Translations under genes and position numbers: made by a program
The notes under the pieces: model-generated
Database searches by the model: none
What the model was told of the DNA's origin: nothing
What the model saw: the letters and a program-made list of their open reading frames with translations, nothing else
Assembly: GCA_017506865.1 (NCBI GenBank)
Contig: JAFCMP010000138.1
Span: 118,197-182,196, forward strand
Length of the DNA: 64,000 nucleotides
Origin: Tribonema minus
Lineage: Eukaryota; Sar; Xanthophyceae; Tribonematales; Tribonemataceae
Direction: 5' to 3'
Shown: in pieces, positions 19,332 to 32,400 of the stretch
How positions within the stretch are numbered: position 1 is the stretch's first letter
Layout of the letters: the number at the start of each line of letters is the position of its first letter

Positions 19332-22300
19332 ATGAACGAGGTCAATCTGTACGCTGCATATGAGCGTCGTCAACATGAAGCCGCAGCGAGGAGGCCTGTC
19401 CTGCCCGTTACCATAGTGACTGGTTTTCTAGGCGCAGGGAAGACCACGTTGTTACAGAGGGTACTGTCAACACGGCGCAATCTGAAAGTGGCTGCTATCG
19501 TCAATGACTTTGGCGAGGTGAGAGGCTAAGTAGTGCTGCTCACAGATATCTCGAGCTTACGCATAGTGTAGACCAACCCGCCTACTGAATTAGATGCTTG
19601 CAAGTGAACTCCGACATCTACGACAAGTGTAGTTGCTCCATCAGACCATCCGGATTTCTTCTCGTGGGTCCGTGTTGACAAAGCTCTGAGCTCTGCTAGC
19701 ACACAGCGCCGCCTCAGCGGTAGATGCTCTGTCTGTTTGCGGAGACGTTATACGCCGCGTCTCCCTGACCTGCTGCTCTAGCACGCGGCATGACTGCAAT
19801 GTACTCAAGGCACCTTCATCGAACGGCACCCGCATTTGCCATTGCACAGGTGGACCATGATGGGAAGGTGCTGGAAGCGGCTCAGGGGGCCATCAAGGGG
19901 GGGGTGCAGAAGCTGTCGGGGGGGTGCTTCTGCTGCGACACCTCCCTCAACACCGCTTTCAAGGGCCAGGTGCGGCAGTTCCGTGGCCACAGTGCACCAC
20001 TGTCAATGGAAACAAACCACAAGATCGTAGAGCTCTAGGTGACAAGGTGTGATTAGCCGCAAGTGCCTTCCACAAATGACCGCGGTCGCCGCTGCTGCAG
20101 TCATTGGCCAATGCACGCTCTGCATTGTCGCACTTGTGTGGGGGGGGCATGTGCTGCTGCCGGCTGCTTATGCGCAGCTCTGCGACTCCAGTGCACCAGA
20201 TCGATGCTCACGTGCCTTGTCTAATGCGTAGCGTGTCGGACCATCGCCTGCTGCTCACGAGAACGCCGCGCCTCGCTGTAGCACACAGCCTACGGAGCAC
20301 GCTGCGGGCATGCGCGAATGTGCAGGCTCAGGGCTAAAGTTGTGCGTGGCGTCTGCCCTCGCCTCACCCAGCCACCCAGAAGCGGCAGTGCTCAACTTCA
20401 ACAGGCGGTGCCTCATCTTCAACAGTCACCCTGGCTCTGCCGGCGATGCCACACGCATCTGAACACACAACCTCTCCCGCTGCTGATCCTTGCCAGGATG
20501 GTTTGCAAGGGTGGAGCGATCATGCTACGCTCCCTTCGCAATCCGTGATTGCACTGTCATTGCTTTTCATGACTTCCGTAGCTGTGGTGACTGGCCTTAC
20601 ACATTCTGGCTGCGCAGCGTGTGTGTCACCTGAGGCAGTGCTCAGAACCCCCCTCACCCCCCCCGCCTCCGCACCGCACATTGCAGGTCTGGAGCATGCT
20701 GGACTTAGCGGATTACGCGGACAACAAGCCAGACTATCTGCTTGTTGAGGTATGTACAGCTACCCTCACCTCATTTATTTGCAAATTTGCTTCGCCTTTT
20801 GTCGGGGTGCGGTCTAATTCACTTCAAATAGAGGTGCTTTGCTGCAAGTCCACGCTGCTATATGTCAAACAGCCGCGGCCCCTTTGCGCTGCTACATTTT
20901 GTTGAAGTGCGCAATGCAGTCTTGGACTCCGACGCTCTGCACCGCGCTGCCTCGCCCCCGCATCATCATTGCGCTGTGCTGTCATGCTATATGAATATAC
21001 TTGTGAGTACATATGCTTGATCCAAGAGTAACAACAAGGCCAACAATCATACAGCAGGGCATTTCTAAGCCCCAAAGTGGGACTTAAAAAAAACTTAATG
21101 TGTGCGCCTACTTCTATACATGTACATACTTGGGAAGTAAATATAGATGTATCCATGGCGTGAGCGGCACTACTGGTGCTCGCGGTGCCGCCACTGCGTC
21201 CTGACGCGCGCACCCAGACCGCTCCAAGCGAAGCAGCGGCCATCAGCACGCTGCATCGCCACAACCTGGCTCACTCACATGCGTGCGCCCGCATGTAACA
21301 GCCCGCGTGTAATTGCGTGTAACCGCAGACGAGCGGGGAACCTGACCCATCAACCATCATCGCAGCAGCGGTACAGCGCTCCTTCAGCACGCTGCATTGC
21401 CACAACTCACAGGCGCGCTGCCCGCGTGCGTAACTGCGCCCTCGTGTAACCGCAGACGAGCGGGGTGTCCAAACCGGCGACCATCATCGCTGCAGCGGAA
21501 CAGCACTTTGTAAGCACGCCGCATCGCCACAGTCTGGCTCACTCACAGGCACGCTGCCCGCCGCGTGCGAACTGCCCCCGCGTGTAACCAACCGCGAATG
21601 AGCGGGGTGTTGGACCCGGCGACTATCGTCGGGACGGCGGAACACCGCTTCGTAAGCAGCACGCCGCATCGCGCAACTCACAGGCACGCTGCTCCCGTGC
21701 GTGTCCGCCCCCGCGTGGTGTAACCGCAGACGAGCGGGGTATCGGACCCGGCGACCATCGTCGCGGCGCTGGAGCAGCGCTTCGGCAAGCTGGCGCGCGC
21801 ACGCCTCGACTCCGTCGTCGCCGTCGTCGACGCGGACGTCCTCGGCCAGGCGCTGAGCGCTGCTGCAGGTGAGCAGCGCTCAACAGGCGATGGGTGCGCG
21901 CTGCACGTGGCGCTGCCTTTGCTTGTGGAGGTGTTGCGTCTCTTGTACGCTGCGGGGGCGGGCGTCGGCGGCGGTGGCGGCGGCGGCGGCGGCGTTGGCA
22001 GCGGCGGCGGCAGCAGCAGCAGCGGCGGTGGCGGCGGTGGCAGCGGCGGTGGCGGTGGCGGCAACGGCAGCGGTGGTGTAGCGGTGGCAGCGGCGGTGCG
22101 CGGGCCCCGATGTCACATTGTGATGCATGACGTGCTGCGCACATGCTGCGTGAAAATAGGGCCAGCGGGTGCGTGCAGGGCATCAGTGCATCCGGACGTA
22201 CGCCGCACGCGACAGCGCTTCTCTGAGGGCCCACACAGCTTCCTCTCGTATGGCGGTGCAGATTGTGCTGTAGTGCTGCTGGTCTGAGTACAGCTGCACG

Positions 22301-23383
22301 AGGCGTGGCAGCAGCGGCGACGCAGCGCGCAGTGACGCTGCCACGGCCGCCACACGCGCTGACTTTGCGGTGCAGGGGAGCCACGCCCATGCTCAGTTGT
22401 GCTGCGGCAGGTCGGCGCGCTGCTGCCGCGGTGTGCACCGGGTATGGCAACGCTCCTGCTGCGCGCGGTCATTTGGCCTGATATCTGTGAAGCCATGGCG
22501 CAGCACCATATTTTACGCTGCTGCCGCCCGCGCCTGGACCCATCGCTGACGCGCCGCGCGCCGCGGCGGTAGCTGTTTCCGCCCCCCGCGCGCGCTGTAC
22601 CGCTGTGGTATTCATGGCACGCACTTCCTGGCGTTGTGCGCCGTCGCTCGACAGGGGCTGTAACCCTAACCCTAGCCTTGAATCTAATCCTAACCCTGCC
22701 CCTGGTTCCGCGCTGGCGGCAGCGGCCTAGACTGCTGCACCTGCATTCAATTCCGCCAACAACGCGCGGTCCGCCGCTGCAGCAAACATGCCCATGTGCC
22801 TCTAGTCTCTTGCCTCGCCCCCCCCCCATATCCTCAGAGTTTTTCTTTCTGTCGTGCCGTCATTCGCGCCGTCGCTCGACAGGGGCTGGCGCAGCGCTGA
22901 CCATGGGGACCGCGATGCGGCGGCAGCTGTGCCAGGCCGACGTCATTCTCATCAACAAGGTGGATTTGATATCCGAAGAGCAGCGGCAAAAGCTAGCTGC
23001 CGCGGTGTCCGAGCTGGTCCCCAGTGCAGGTGAGCGTGCGTGGAAGGTTAGGTTTAGGGTTAGGGTTAGGGCTAAACTCACGGTCAGGGTTAGGGTTATC
23101 AGGGGCGTATGGCAGGACTGCAACTTGCATGCTGGAATATCGTTGAGGGCTGTAAATTGGACACCATTCATGTGTGTATGTTCAGTAATGTATTGTTCCA
23201 CCTGCTTTGTAAAGCACTTTTGGTATGTACTGGCGAGAGAGATGGTGCTGGTTAGCAAGTAATACGATACGTACGTACATGTTCGTTCGTACAACACCTG
23301 CCTATTGTACAATTAAACGTTCACAGGAGAAAGAAAACGCATTCGCGCCACAGGTCGCCTCTCATCGACCTCCTGCCGCCACC

Positions 23384-23428
<45 letters not shown>

Positions 23429-26400
23429 GCCGCCGCTGCCGCCACTGCTGCCGCTGCTGCTGCTGCTGCTGCTGCCGCCGCCGCTGCTGCTGCTGCTGAT
23501 GTCATGCCCTCAGCCGTCCACTGCTGCACCTACGGCAAGGTGCCGATACACTACGTGCTGGACGTCGTTCAACCGGTAAGATCACCCCCTGCGCTGTTGC
23601 CACACGGCTTGTGCTCAGTGCTCAGCATTAGCGATTCATGTGGTATGTGAGGCATTTCATTGGTCGTCGCTACGGCCATCGTTGGGGCTAGGCACCATGT
23701 CCAGGATAAGTGTCAGGGCTAGGGTATGATCTCTGTGGCGTGCTTATCGCTGCTCGCGCAGGATATACGCAAGGTGTTGAAGCTCAGCGCACTCGTGACA
23801 TGCGCCCCGGAGCACATGCGCTCTTTCTCTCACCATCATTCCGCGCTGCATGCGGTGCCTTGCTGTGTGCGCAGATACGTGCACACGTGCAGGCGGCGGC
23901 AGCAGCGCCCGAGTGCCTACGCCGCTGTCGCATCCGCTGCGCCGCCGCCGCGCCGCCACCATCATGTAACTCCTGCGTAGCCACCGCCGCCGCAGCGCAG
24001 TCGCCGCCGCCGACCATGCCCTTGTTTGTAACTGTCATGTAACTGTCATGAAACTGCCATATAACCGCTGCTGCAGGGCGCAGACGTCGAGGGCGGTCTC
24101 GCACGAGGCCGTGACGACGCGCTGGTCTGCAACCGCCGCGTAACCGTCACGTAACTGTCTCGTTACTGCTGCAGGGCGCGGACGTCGAGGGCGTCTCGCA
24201 CGAGGCCGTGACGACGCATTTGTACGCCTCGCCTGCCGGCGGCAACCTGCGGAAACCTGCGGCGGCAGCGCCGCTCAGCGGTGGCGCCGGGAGCGTCGCC
24301 ATCGGCAGCAGCGGCGGCGGCGGCGGCGGCGGCGGCGGCAGCGCGCACCTCCAGGAGGACGCGCTGATGCAGGTCAGCGTCACCCTTGAAGTTGGCACTT
24401 CATGTGTGTGTGCGTGTCTCTGGGTGAGGTGGCGGAGGTGAAGTGCGCCGCTGGTTTCTTGCGGACGCTGTTGTGGTTACGGTATTAACGTCATCGTTTC
24501 CGCACTTGAGGGTCACCTGATGCGGGCGATGGTGCCGCCGCCGCTCAGAGAGTGCGGTCAAGCGCGCATGAAAGCTGCTGAGCACCACCAACTTCAAGTT
24601 CAACCACGCATCTCCCGCTGCTAGTTGCGTGTGCGTCCTGGTATCACTGGGACGCGGGTTAGGTGCGCCGTCACAGGCAGCGCGCAGCGTGGCAAGGCTG
24701 ATTGCATTCCATTTGCTCCGCTGCCTGCTCTGCTCTCCGCACAGCTAGTGCTGGGGCTGAGGCTGCCCCTTAGGTGTGCGTGCGTACTGTTGACTGGCAC
24801 GATCCATGCCACCAGAGCGTCACCGCTTGCGGTTGTGTGCACAACTGCAGCTGATTGGGGTTTCCCACTGCAGCGCCATCCCTGCACGTGACAGTGCCGC
24901 GTGCCCCTGTACGTTGATGGTTTACGTTGTGTGCAGGTACTTGTTACTCATTTGCATGCTTGTATGTATTTGAAACATGTGTGTGTATAAAACACATCTA
25001 TACTTAGAAGTACATGTATATACAAATTCCTTCAGTCTACATCGATGCGCACTCTGCACTCCGTCACCGTCACCGTAGCGCCACCCCTTGCGTTTGTGTG
25101 CACAACTGCTGCTCATCGGGACCACAGCTGCAGCGTCACCGCAGCACTGCTCAAATGCTGACTCTTCGCCCTCATCCCAACTTCACCATCTTACTTCCAA
25201 TATGTATGTATGTATGTACAGGTCACCTACACGTCAACACGGCCCCTGCGGCTGGCGCTCTTCCAGGACTGGATCATCGCGGGCCTGCCAGCAGGTGAGC
25301 GAGGGGCTGAGCGTTGCTGCACCATAACATGGAACACTCTGGTACTTCTTATTGATTCTCGCTCAGGGCGCGAAAAAGCCCAGATGAATGGCATCTAACT
25401 TGAAGCTTGCTGTACGGAATCTACATGTCGTGTGACAGTCTGAAAGCGTCTCAACGACAACCACTCAAACGCCGTCGCCGCCACTCTTGTACTTTTGTTT
25501 GTCTCGCTTTGCAAGGGGCGCAAAAGCCCCTCTGTTTTGGATGTGCACTAAATCAACACTCATGTTCCAAAGAGAGACTCAAACGCAGAAACAGGCGTCC
25601 CCTTCTTCACACTACCACCAAACCCCCTTTTGTACTTTTTATTAATTCTCGCTCAGGGCGCGAAAAAGCCCAGATGATTGGCATCTAGCTGTAAGGAATC
25701 TACATGTCGTGTGACAGTCTGAAAGTGTCGCAACGACAACCACTCAAACGCCGCCGCCGCCAAATGGCATCTCGGGGTCCTCCCCTACGTCCTCCTCCAT
25801 GTGCCCCCCCCCCCTGGATTCTGCCATGTGTGTCATGACACGGCCAGAGTACGCCATGTGGAGCGCTGCCGACAGTGCCGAGCGTAAGCGCGCCAGGGCG
25901 ATGCCCTTGAGAGCTTTAGGGCGCGCTCCTCCGGGCACTGACATCCTGCTGGCATACTCCGTCGCCACAGCCTCCAGCAGCTTCCGCCCCTGCTCCCCGA
26001 TGCTGCCAAATGACCCTATTGCCAATGTGGCAAGTTTGTAGCAATTCTGATCATAATGACCAGAATAGTGGGTAGTCTTGGCGGCCTCTTGGTCGCGGCA
26101 GCATCGCTCGGGGTCTGCTGCAGTCTTCGCCGCCCGCGACGCCACCTGTGCCTCGAAGCAGGTAACGTCCACCATGAGCGGTAGGTGGCGTGTCGGGTCG
26201 TCGTAGCCGGTCACCGGGAAGGCGTCGGCAGGCAGCACGATGTCCATCCTGCGACTCCCCGGCGGCCCGGCGGACCCCAGAAACGGCGTGTAGTCCTCGT
26301 CCACCAGTCCCGTTTTGAGGTATTGCCGCAGGAGGCGCTGCGTGGCCCTCTTGACGCTATTGTGGACAATGGTGTCGTGCGCCTTGACGCGTGGCGCTTG

Positions 26401-29400
26401 ACACAGCCGTGCATGCAGGGTGCCGCCCGGCGACTTCCCGCACAGCTTGCAGCCTGCCGTCTGCTCCTCTACTCCGATGGCGCGTTTGACGGCCAGCTGC
26501 CAGGATAGGCCATCGAACGAAGCCGTTGTGGAGTACATGGGCTCGTTGAGGAATGCCATGCCGATCGAGTGCATGTGGCGCTGCGACCGGAATCGAGCAA
26601 GTGCTTGCGTGCGTTGCGTGCCCTGCGGCAGCTGTTGCAGGTCCGCCTCCACCTTATCTGCAAGCTCGGTAGCGACGGCATCTGCAAGCGCACTCTGATT
26701 GGGGCGCTTCAGGCTACACTGCAACTGCAGAGCACTGGCGTCAAGTACGCAAGCAGCATCCGCACCAGTGCCACCACCTGCTGTCGGCCGCAGCGGCGGC
26801 TGCTGCGTAGGTGGTTGCTGCTGCAGTGGCGTTAGCGCTGGTGGCAGTATATGTTCCAGCTTGTCACCTGTTGCTGCACGTAGAGATGTGGCAGCTGTGG
26901 CGATCGTCCGCATGAGGGGCAGGCGCGCCACCTCTGCTGCTGCTGCGCCTTGTAGCATTGCTGGTGTGGAACGCGCAGCGCCTGCATTGACGGCTGCCGC
27001 TGCTGCGTGCGCTGGTGCTGCAGCTGTGCCGCCTGCCGTTGCTGCTGCTGCCAGTGGTGTTGCTGCTGCCGCAGGTGTTGGTGCAGCACCTGCCGCATTG
27101 GCCGCTGCCATCGCCATTGCCGCTGTCGCAGCCGGCACGGTTGCGGCGCCGCCTGCCGACGCTGCTCCTGTTGCAGGTGCTGCAGCAGCCCTTAGGCTAG
27201 TAGGGCCTGTAGCAGCTGTATTGCCTATGCCCGCAGCCGCTGCTGTTGATGCTGCAGTTAGTGATGCCGCCGAGGCCACTTGAGGTGCAACATGTGCTGC
27301 CGCTGCTGCAGCAGCCTCTGATGCTGGAGCAGCTGCTGCTGCCGCCGCTGCTGCTGCCGCCGGAGTAGTTGCGCCGTGCGCCGCCGCTGCTGCTGCTGCC
27401 GCTGGTGCCGCCTGTGCTGCCGCCGCGGCCCCTGATCCAGCGGCAGCTGCGTCGTGTGTTGCCGGAATGGCTGCGCCATAAGCGCGGCCAGCCGCTGATG
27501 CAGTTGCCGCTGCCGGAGCGGTCGCGCCTCCACTGGCAACCGCCGCTGCCGCTGTAACAGTTGCCGCTGCTGATGCTGCTGGTGCTGGTGCTGCTGCCGC
27601 TGCTGCCGGTGTCGCTTGTGTTGCCGCATCCTCAGCAGCGTTGTCTGCAGCCGCTTGAGGAGCCGCCTGCTGCAGCACCCCCGCCCATCCAGAGAGTGCT
27701 GGTTGCAGCGCTTGCAACGTGCCCGCCACATACGCAGCATCAGCGATGTCGCAGGCGCTGGTAATGCCAAGGCCGCCATGCCGTGTTGGGAGTCGCGCTT
27801 GCTGTAAGGCTGGGCCGTGCGCTGCCAGATGGAAGTGGGCCCCACTTTGCTCAAACTGGCGCCAGGTCTGGCCTGGTGGCTGCAGGCCCATTGAGTGCTC
27901 AAGCACCCACTGCGTGACCCGATCCCACTCCTTGGCGGCTGGCGCTGTCTGCGTAGTGGGAATGGTGCGCAGGCAGTACGTCATGCGAGGCACCACGCAG
28001 TAGCGCAGTAACCTGAACATCGCCCTCGGAGATGTCAGGCGCGCGCATCGCTCTGCAAATCGAGCCCCTGCCCCGCCTGCACCCGCTTCCCTGCGCAGCC
28101 ATGCGTCCACAAAGCTGCTGTGGCCCACCGGCACCCCCAGCAACACAGCTCCACGGTTCTGATTTTCATCCGTATCCCCCACTAGCTGAACGCCCAGCTG
28201 CTGCAGCAGTTGCCGCTCGTGGTCTGTCACCACATGCCCCCTGCCAGGCAGCGCGCGTGACTTGGTGAGGTTTAGCTCCAGCCCCACCTCCGCAAAGTGT
28301 TGTTTGAGCTGCGCCACCGCCTGTATGTCATCCTGAGTCAGCGTGCAAGCGCCTGTTCGGACGTTGGCATCGTCCATGTAGGCGCCCATCCGCCTCCGCG
28401 CGCGCTGCGCAGCCGCCGCCTCATTGAACCGTTTCAAGCACTGAGCAATGGCGCCGCAGAAGAGCATCGGTGCCGCGGGGTCCCCCTGCTTAAACCCGCG
28501 CTGAGACATGATGATGCGCGTGGAGCCGTCAACGTGCTGGAACAGCAGGCGTGGCCGAGTGCGAACGTATGTGCCGATGAAGTAGTCGAGGAAGTCCGGC
28601 AGCTGTGCTGCTACCCATTCCGCTGCCGCCAGGACGAACACCATGTTGAAGGCATTCTTGAGGTCCAGCATGAACTGCCAGTGACCGAGCTCATACGCGA
28701 GTTTGCCGGCCATGGCCGCTTTCTCCGCTCCTGCTGAGACGGCTACCCCATACTGCCCGTCTGGCTCAAGGAGCTCCGCCAGGAAGTCTTTGCGGTCTGC
28801 CACGTACACCGAAGTGCATAGTCGCTGCAGCACCTCGCCGCAAACGATGGGCCGCTGCTTAGCTGTACCATCTTCCTGTTGTTCTGCAAGTGGCGTCAGG
28901 CGCCCCGCGCCATGCAACTGCCAGAAGGCATCCGGCAGCCGCGCAGCCTCCCGCATAACGGTCTGAAGCCACCGTGTGAGGACAGCAGCAAACTCATGCC
29001 GTCCCCAGCTTGTGCGTAGCGCATCCTGCAGGTGGCTGTAGCGCAGCCCCGATGGGCCTGCTCCACTGTAAGGGCTTGCTCGCTGGATGAGCTTGGCAAC
29101 CGTCTCTGGCTCAATTCCCTCCCCCTGTAACAGGCTGAGTTCTGCTGGCATGTCGGCTGCTTTCGCCACAAGCTGATCAACCATGCCGGATAGCTCATGG
29201 AGTTGTTCCCCTGGCGCAGCGGGGGGGTGTTTGGACTGCATGGCGGCAAAGCAGTCATCATCAGGTATCGCCACCGTTTTGGGCTGAAGGAAACGCGCTG
29301 CCTGCTGTAGCCCCCCCGTGTGCCCATGCACTGTAGGACGTAGGCGTTGATCGCTGCCTCCGTTTGCTGGCGCGCGCGCCAGCGCCGGTGCGCACGCGCG

Positions 29401-32400
29401 TGTGCGAGGAGCGCTGGCACCAACCGGTCAAGCTCACCGCGTGCCAACATTCTGATTCTGTCGGAGCGAGTGATGCCAGGTGCGCCATCGGTGGAGGTGA
29501 TGAGTGATGGCATGAGGTGGTGTAGAATCGTGGATCTTTGCAGTCGCTGCACCCGCCCTGCGGAATCTGGCTCCCGCGCCGCATTGACGAACATCGTCAT
29601 TGTGTGTGCCAACAGATGTGTTGCTGCGTTCTCCAGTGCAGCTCCCACATAGCGACGATTGCGTGGTCTAGCAAGGCTTCTAGTTGTCGCGAACTGCAGC
29701 TTGCACAGCTCATCGAGGCTGATGCTGTCAAGCACTGCTGCGACTGCGGGGGTTGAGATGGTCCACGTGAAAAGCCCACCTGCCCCACCTGCTGCGCCTG
29801 CAGGGCCTGGCGCTGCCGCTGCTGTCGCCGCACCTGCCGCTCTGGGGCCCCCTCCGCCGCCGCCGCGGCCGCCACGACCACAGCCTCGTCCGCCGCTGTC
29901 GCTGCTGCGACCGCTGCCACGGCCACCGCGGCCGTTTTGAGTTCGCGCGCCACTGCCGCTGTTGCTAGCACCGCCGCTGCGGCTGCTGGCATCACTGCTG
30001 CGGCCGTTGCCAGCGCCGCTGTCCTTAGTACCGGCTGCACTGCCGCCGCCGGCACCGCTGCTGCTGCCGCCTCCGGTTCTGCTGCCGCTAGTCGCTCTGC
30101 TACTGCTGACGTCTGCATCATTGCTGCCGCTGCGAACGCGTCCTCCATTGCCACGTCCGCGCCCTCCACTGCGACCCCGACCCCCTCGTGTAGCACTGCT
30201 GCCCCCGCGTTCCGGCCTCTTTGAGCTGCCGGAGGAGCTGCTGCCACCAGCCTGAGCAGCAGGTGCCTGCTGCGCGTGCGCTGGTCCCTTTGCGTAGGGG
30301 TTGCCGATGGGTGTGCACGCCGGTTGCTGCTGTGGCAGCGACGTGGTAGCTGTTGCCGTCGATGCATCAGGTGCTAGCGGTGCTGCTGATGCTGTTGTTG
30401 ACAATGTTGCCGCCACTGCAGCGGGTGAAGTGATAGGCCTGCATTTGCGGCAGTGCTTGCCCGCGCTGGCATCGCTGCTGTCCACTCTGAATGTCTTGTT
30501 GGCATGAAACAGGTTTTTGCACAAGGCACACTCGGTGTAGATGGTTTGCAAGTGCGACGTGCTGAGGTCGGAGCGCTCCAGGAACGTTGTTGCTGTCCCA
30601 CTGTGGTGTTTGCGCTGGTGCTTCGCCGCGATGTGGGCGTTTAACCTCTGCTGTAACGAGAGCAGCGACATGCCCTTCTTCACCACGAGGTCGCATAAGT
30701 TGCACTTGTACTCCGGGTCCGCACTGCCTCCACCTCCAGCTTCGTCGTCTAGCATCAGACGTTGCTGTTCCAGACTGTTATGACCTGTTCTAGAGCGCTT
30801 GACTGCACTTTGCCCGCCCGTGTGCTCCCCTTCGCCTGTTTGATCGGAAATTGACCAACCGTCATTCTGTACCCTCTTGCGTTTGTGCGCTGCGCGTCCG
30901 TCTCCAGTTGCTCTGCTGCTGCCACTCGTGCCATCGTCCTGTTGACAAGCGCCATTGCCATCTGCAGCACTGGTGCTAATATCCTGCGCTTGTGCGCACG
31001 CTAGATCGGATTCCTTGCATTTCTGCGCTGATTCAGAGTTGGCAATACGGGCCTCCCGCCGCCGCCATGATATTCTTTTCATGATCTCTGCTACGCCATG
31101 GTGCTACATGCTACAGCTACATGCCTATCCGCATCTCGTGCAGGCCTAACCCTAAGCTACTGTACTTTTTATTATCCCCTTTTGTACTTTTGTTTGCCTC
31201 CTTTTGAAGTTTGTGGCTGGCGAAAAGTTGGCGTGCGCGGTGAAGAACCACCTACCAACTGCTGTATTCAAACAGCACTGCAGTACCGTTGTCATCTGCT
31301 ACAAAAGTGGAGAGAACGAACCATGCCTCCACTCTCACCCATACTAACTGAGACGATGCAAAACCCTTTAATGGAAATAATTCAAAGATCGTAGAGCTCT
31401 AGGTGACAAGGTGCGGTTAGCCGTCAGTGCCTTCCACCAATAACCGTGGTCGCCGCTGCTGCGGCGATTGGCCTCGAGTCAAACAGTGCCACCGTATCCA
31501 CACTAGTCAAAGGTCTTGTGTGTTTAAGCTTTCTAGCGTTCGAGGCATGGGTATTAACAAATACTGGCGCGCGAGGCTGGCGGCAGCGCTGCGCGCAATG
31601 CGCGCAGCAGCGCAGCGGGCAATGCTGGCGGCAGCGCATCATGCAATGGCACGCTGAGCTGACAAGGCGTTGCCACGGCGCGCCGCTGTCAACCTTAGCC
31701 GGCCGCCGCGCTTCACGCTGCAGACGGCATTGCTACAAACTCAAAATTGAATTTGCCTTGAAATATGTTTTTGTTGTTTGTGCACATTTCTGTGATTGTG
31801 TATGCCCAGGCCTCGTGCGCGCCAAGGGCATGCTGAGCTTTGCAACGGCGCCGCCGCGCCGCGCAGTCTTCAACCTCAACCGGCCGCCGCGCTTCACGCT
31901 GCAAACCAATGCAACCTCAAGTTTGAACTTGCCTTGAAATGTATATTTCTTTTGTTCTGTATGCATGTCTCTGCTGTTGCGTACGCGCAGGCCTCGTGCG
32001 CGCCAAAGGCATGCTGAGCTTCGACACGGCGCCGCCGCGCCGCGCCGTCTTCAACCTCAGCGGCCGCCGCCGCTGCAGCGTCGAGCCCGGCGGCGCCTGG
32101 GCCAGCGCGCCGCAGCCGTACCTGGTGATGATCGGCGAGGGGCTCGATGCGGCAGCGCTCATCACGGCGCTGACGCGCATGGAGTCGCTTGTTGCCGCTG
32201 GTGGCAGCCACCTCCAGCAGCAGCAGCAGCAGCAGCAGCGGCGGCGCTGCTGCCGCGGCGCGAACGGGGTGGCAGAGCTCAGCGACTGCCATCATCACCG
32301 CCACCACAGCCACGACCATTCACATCATTGGGAGCCGAGCAGCGATGCTCAGAAAAGCGCGGCAGCGGCACTGCCGCCGCCGCCAGCGGACGGCAGTGCG

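Larger units (their letters stand above)
25645..31160 (-). mobile_element. Non-LTR retroelement with zinc fingers, RT and endonuclease-like C terminus, in CobW intron 8
   Basis: This minus-strand element lies antisense within the CobW gene. It encodes an N-terminal zinc-finger part, a reverse transcriptase with YMDD, an Ala-rich linker, and a CCHC knuckle followed by a restriction-like-endonuclease-type end, an order seen in R2-like non-LTR elements. Its limits are set by the 14-base direct repeat TGTACTTTTTATTA at 25631-25644 and 31161-31174, a candidate target-site duplication. The 3' end resembles those near 15810 and 25340. No long terminal repeats are seen. It is the most intact of three copies here. 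Confidence 0.85.

Noticed and set aside
29597-30367. Ala/Val-rich frame inside the retroelement
   Set aside because: Alternative frame of the Gly/Ser/Arg-rich zinc-finger protein; composition only, no motif.
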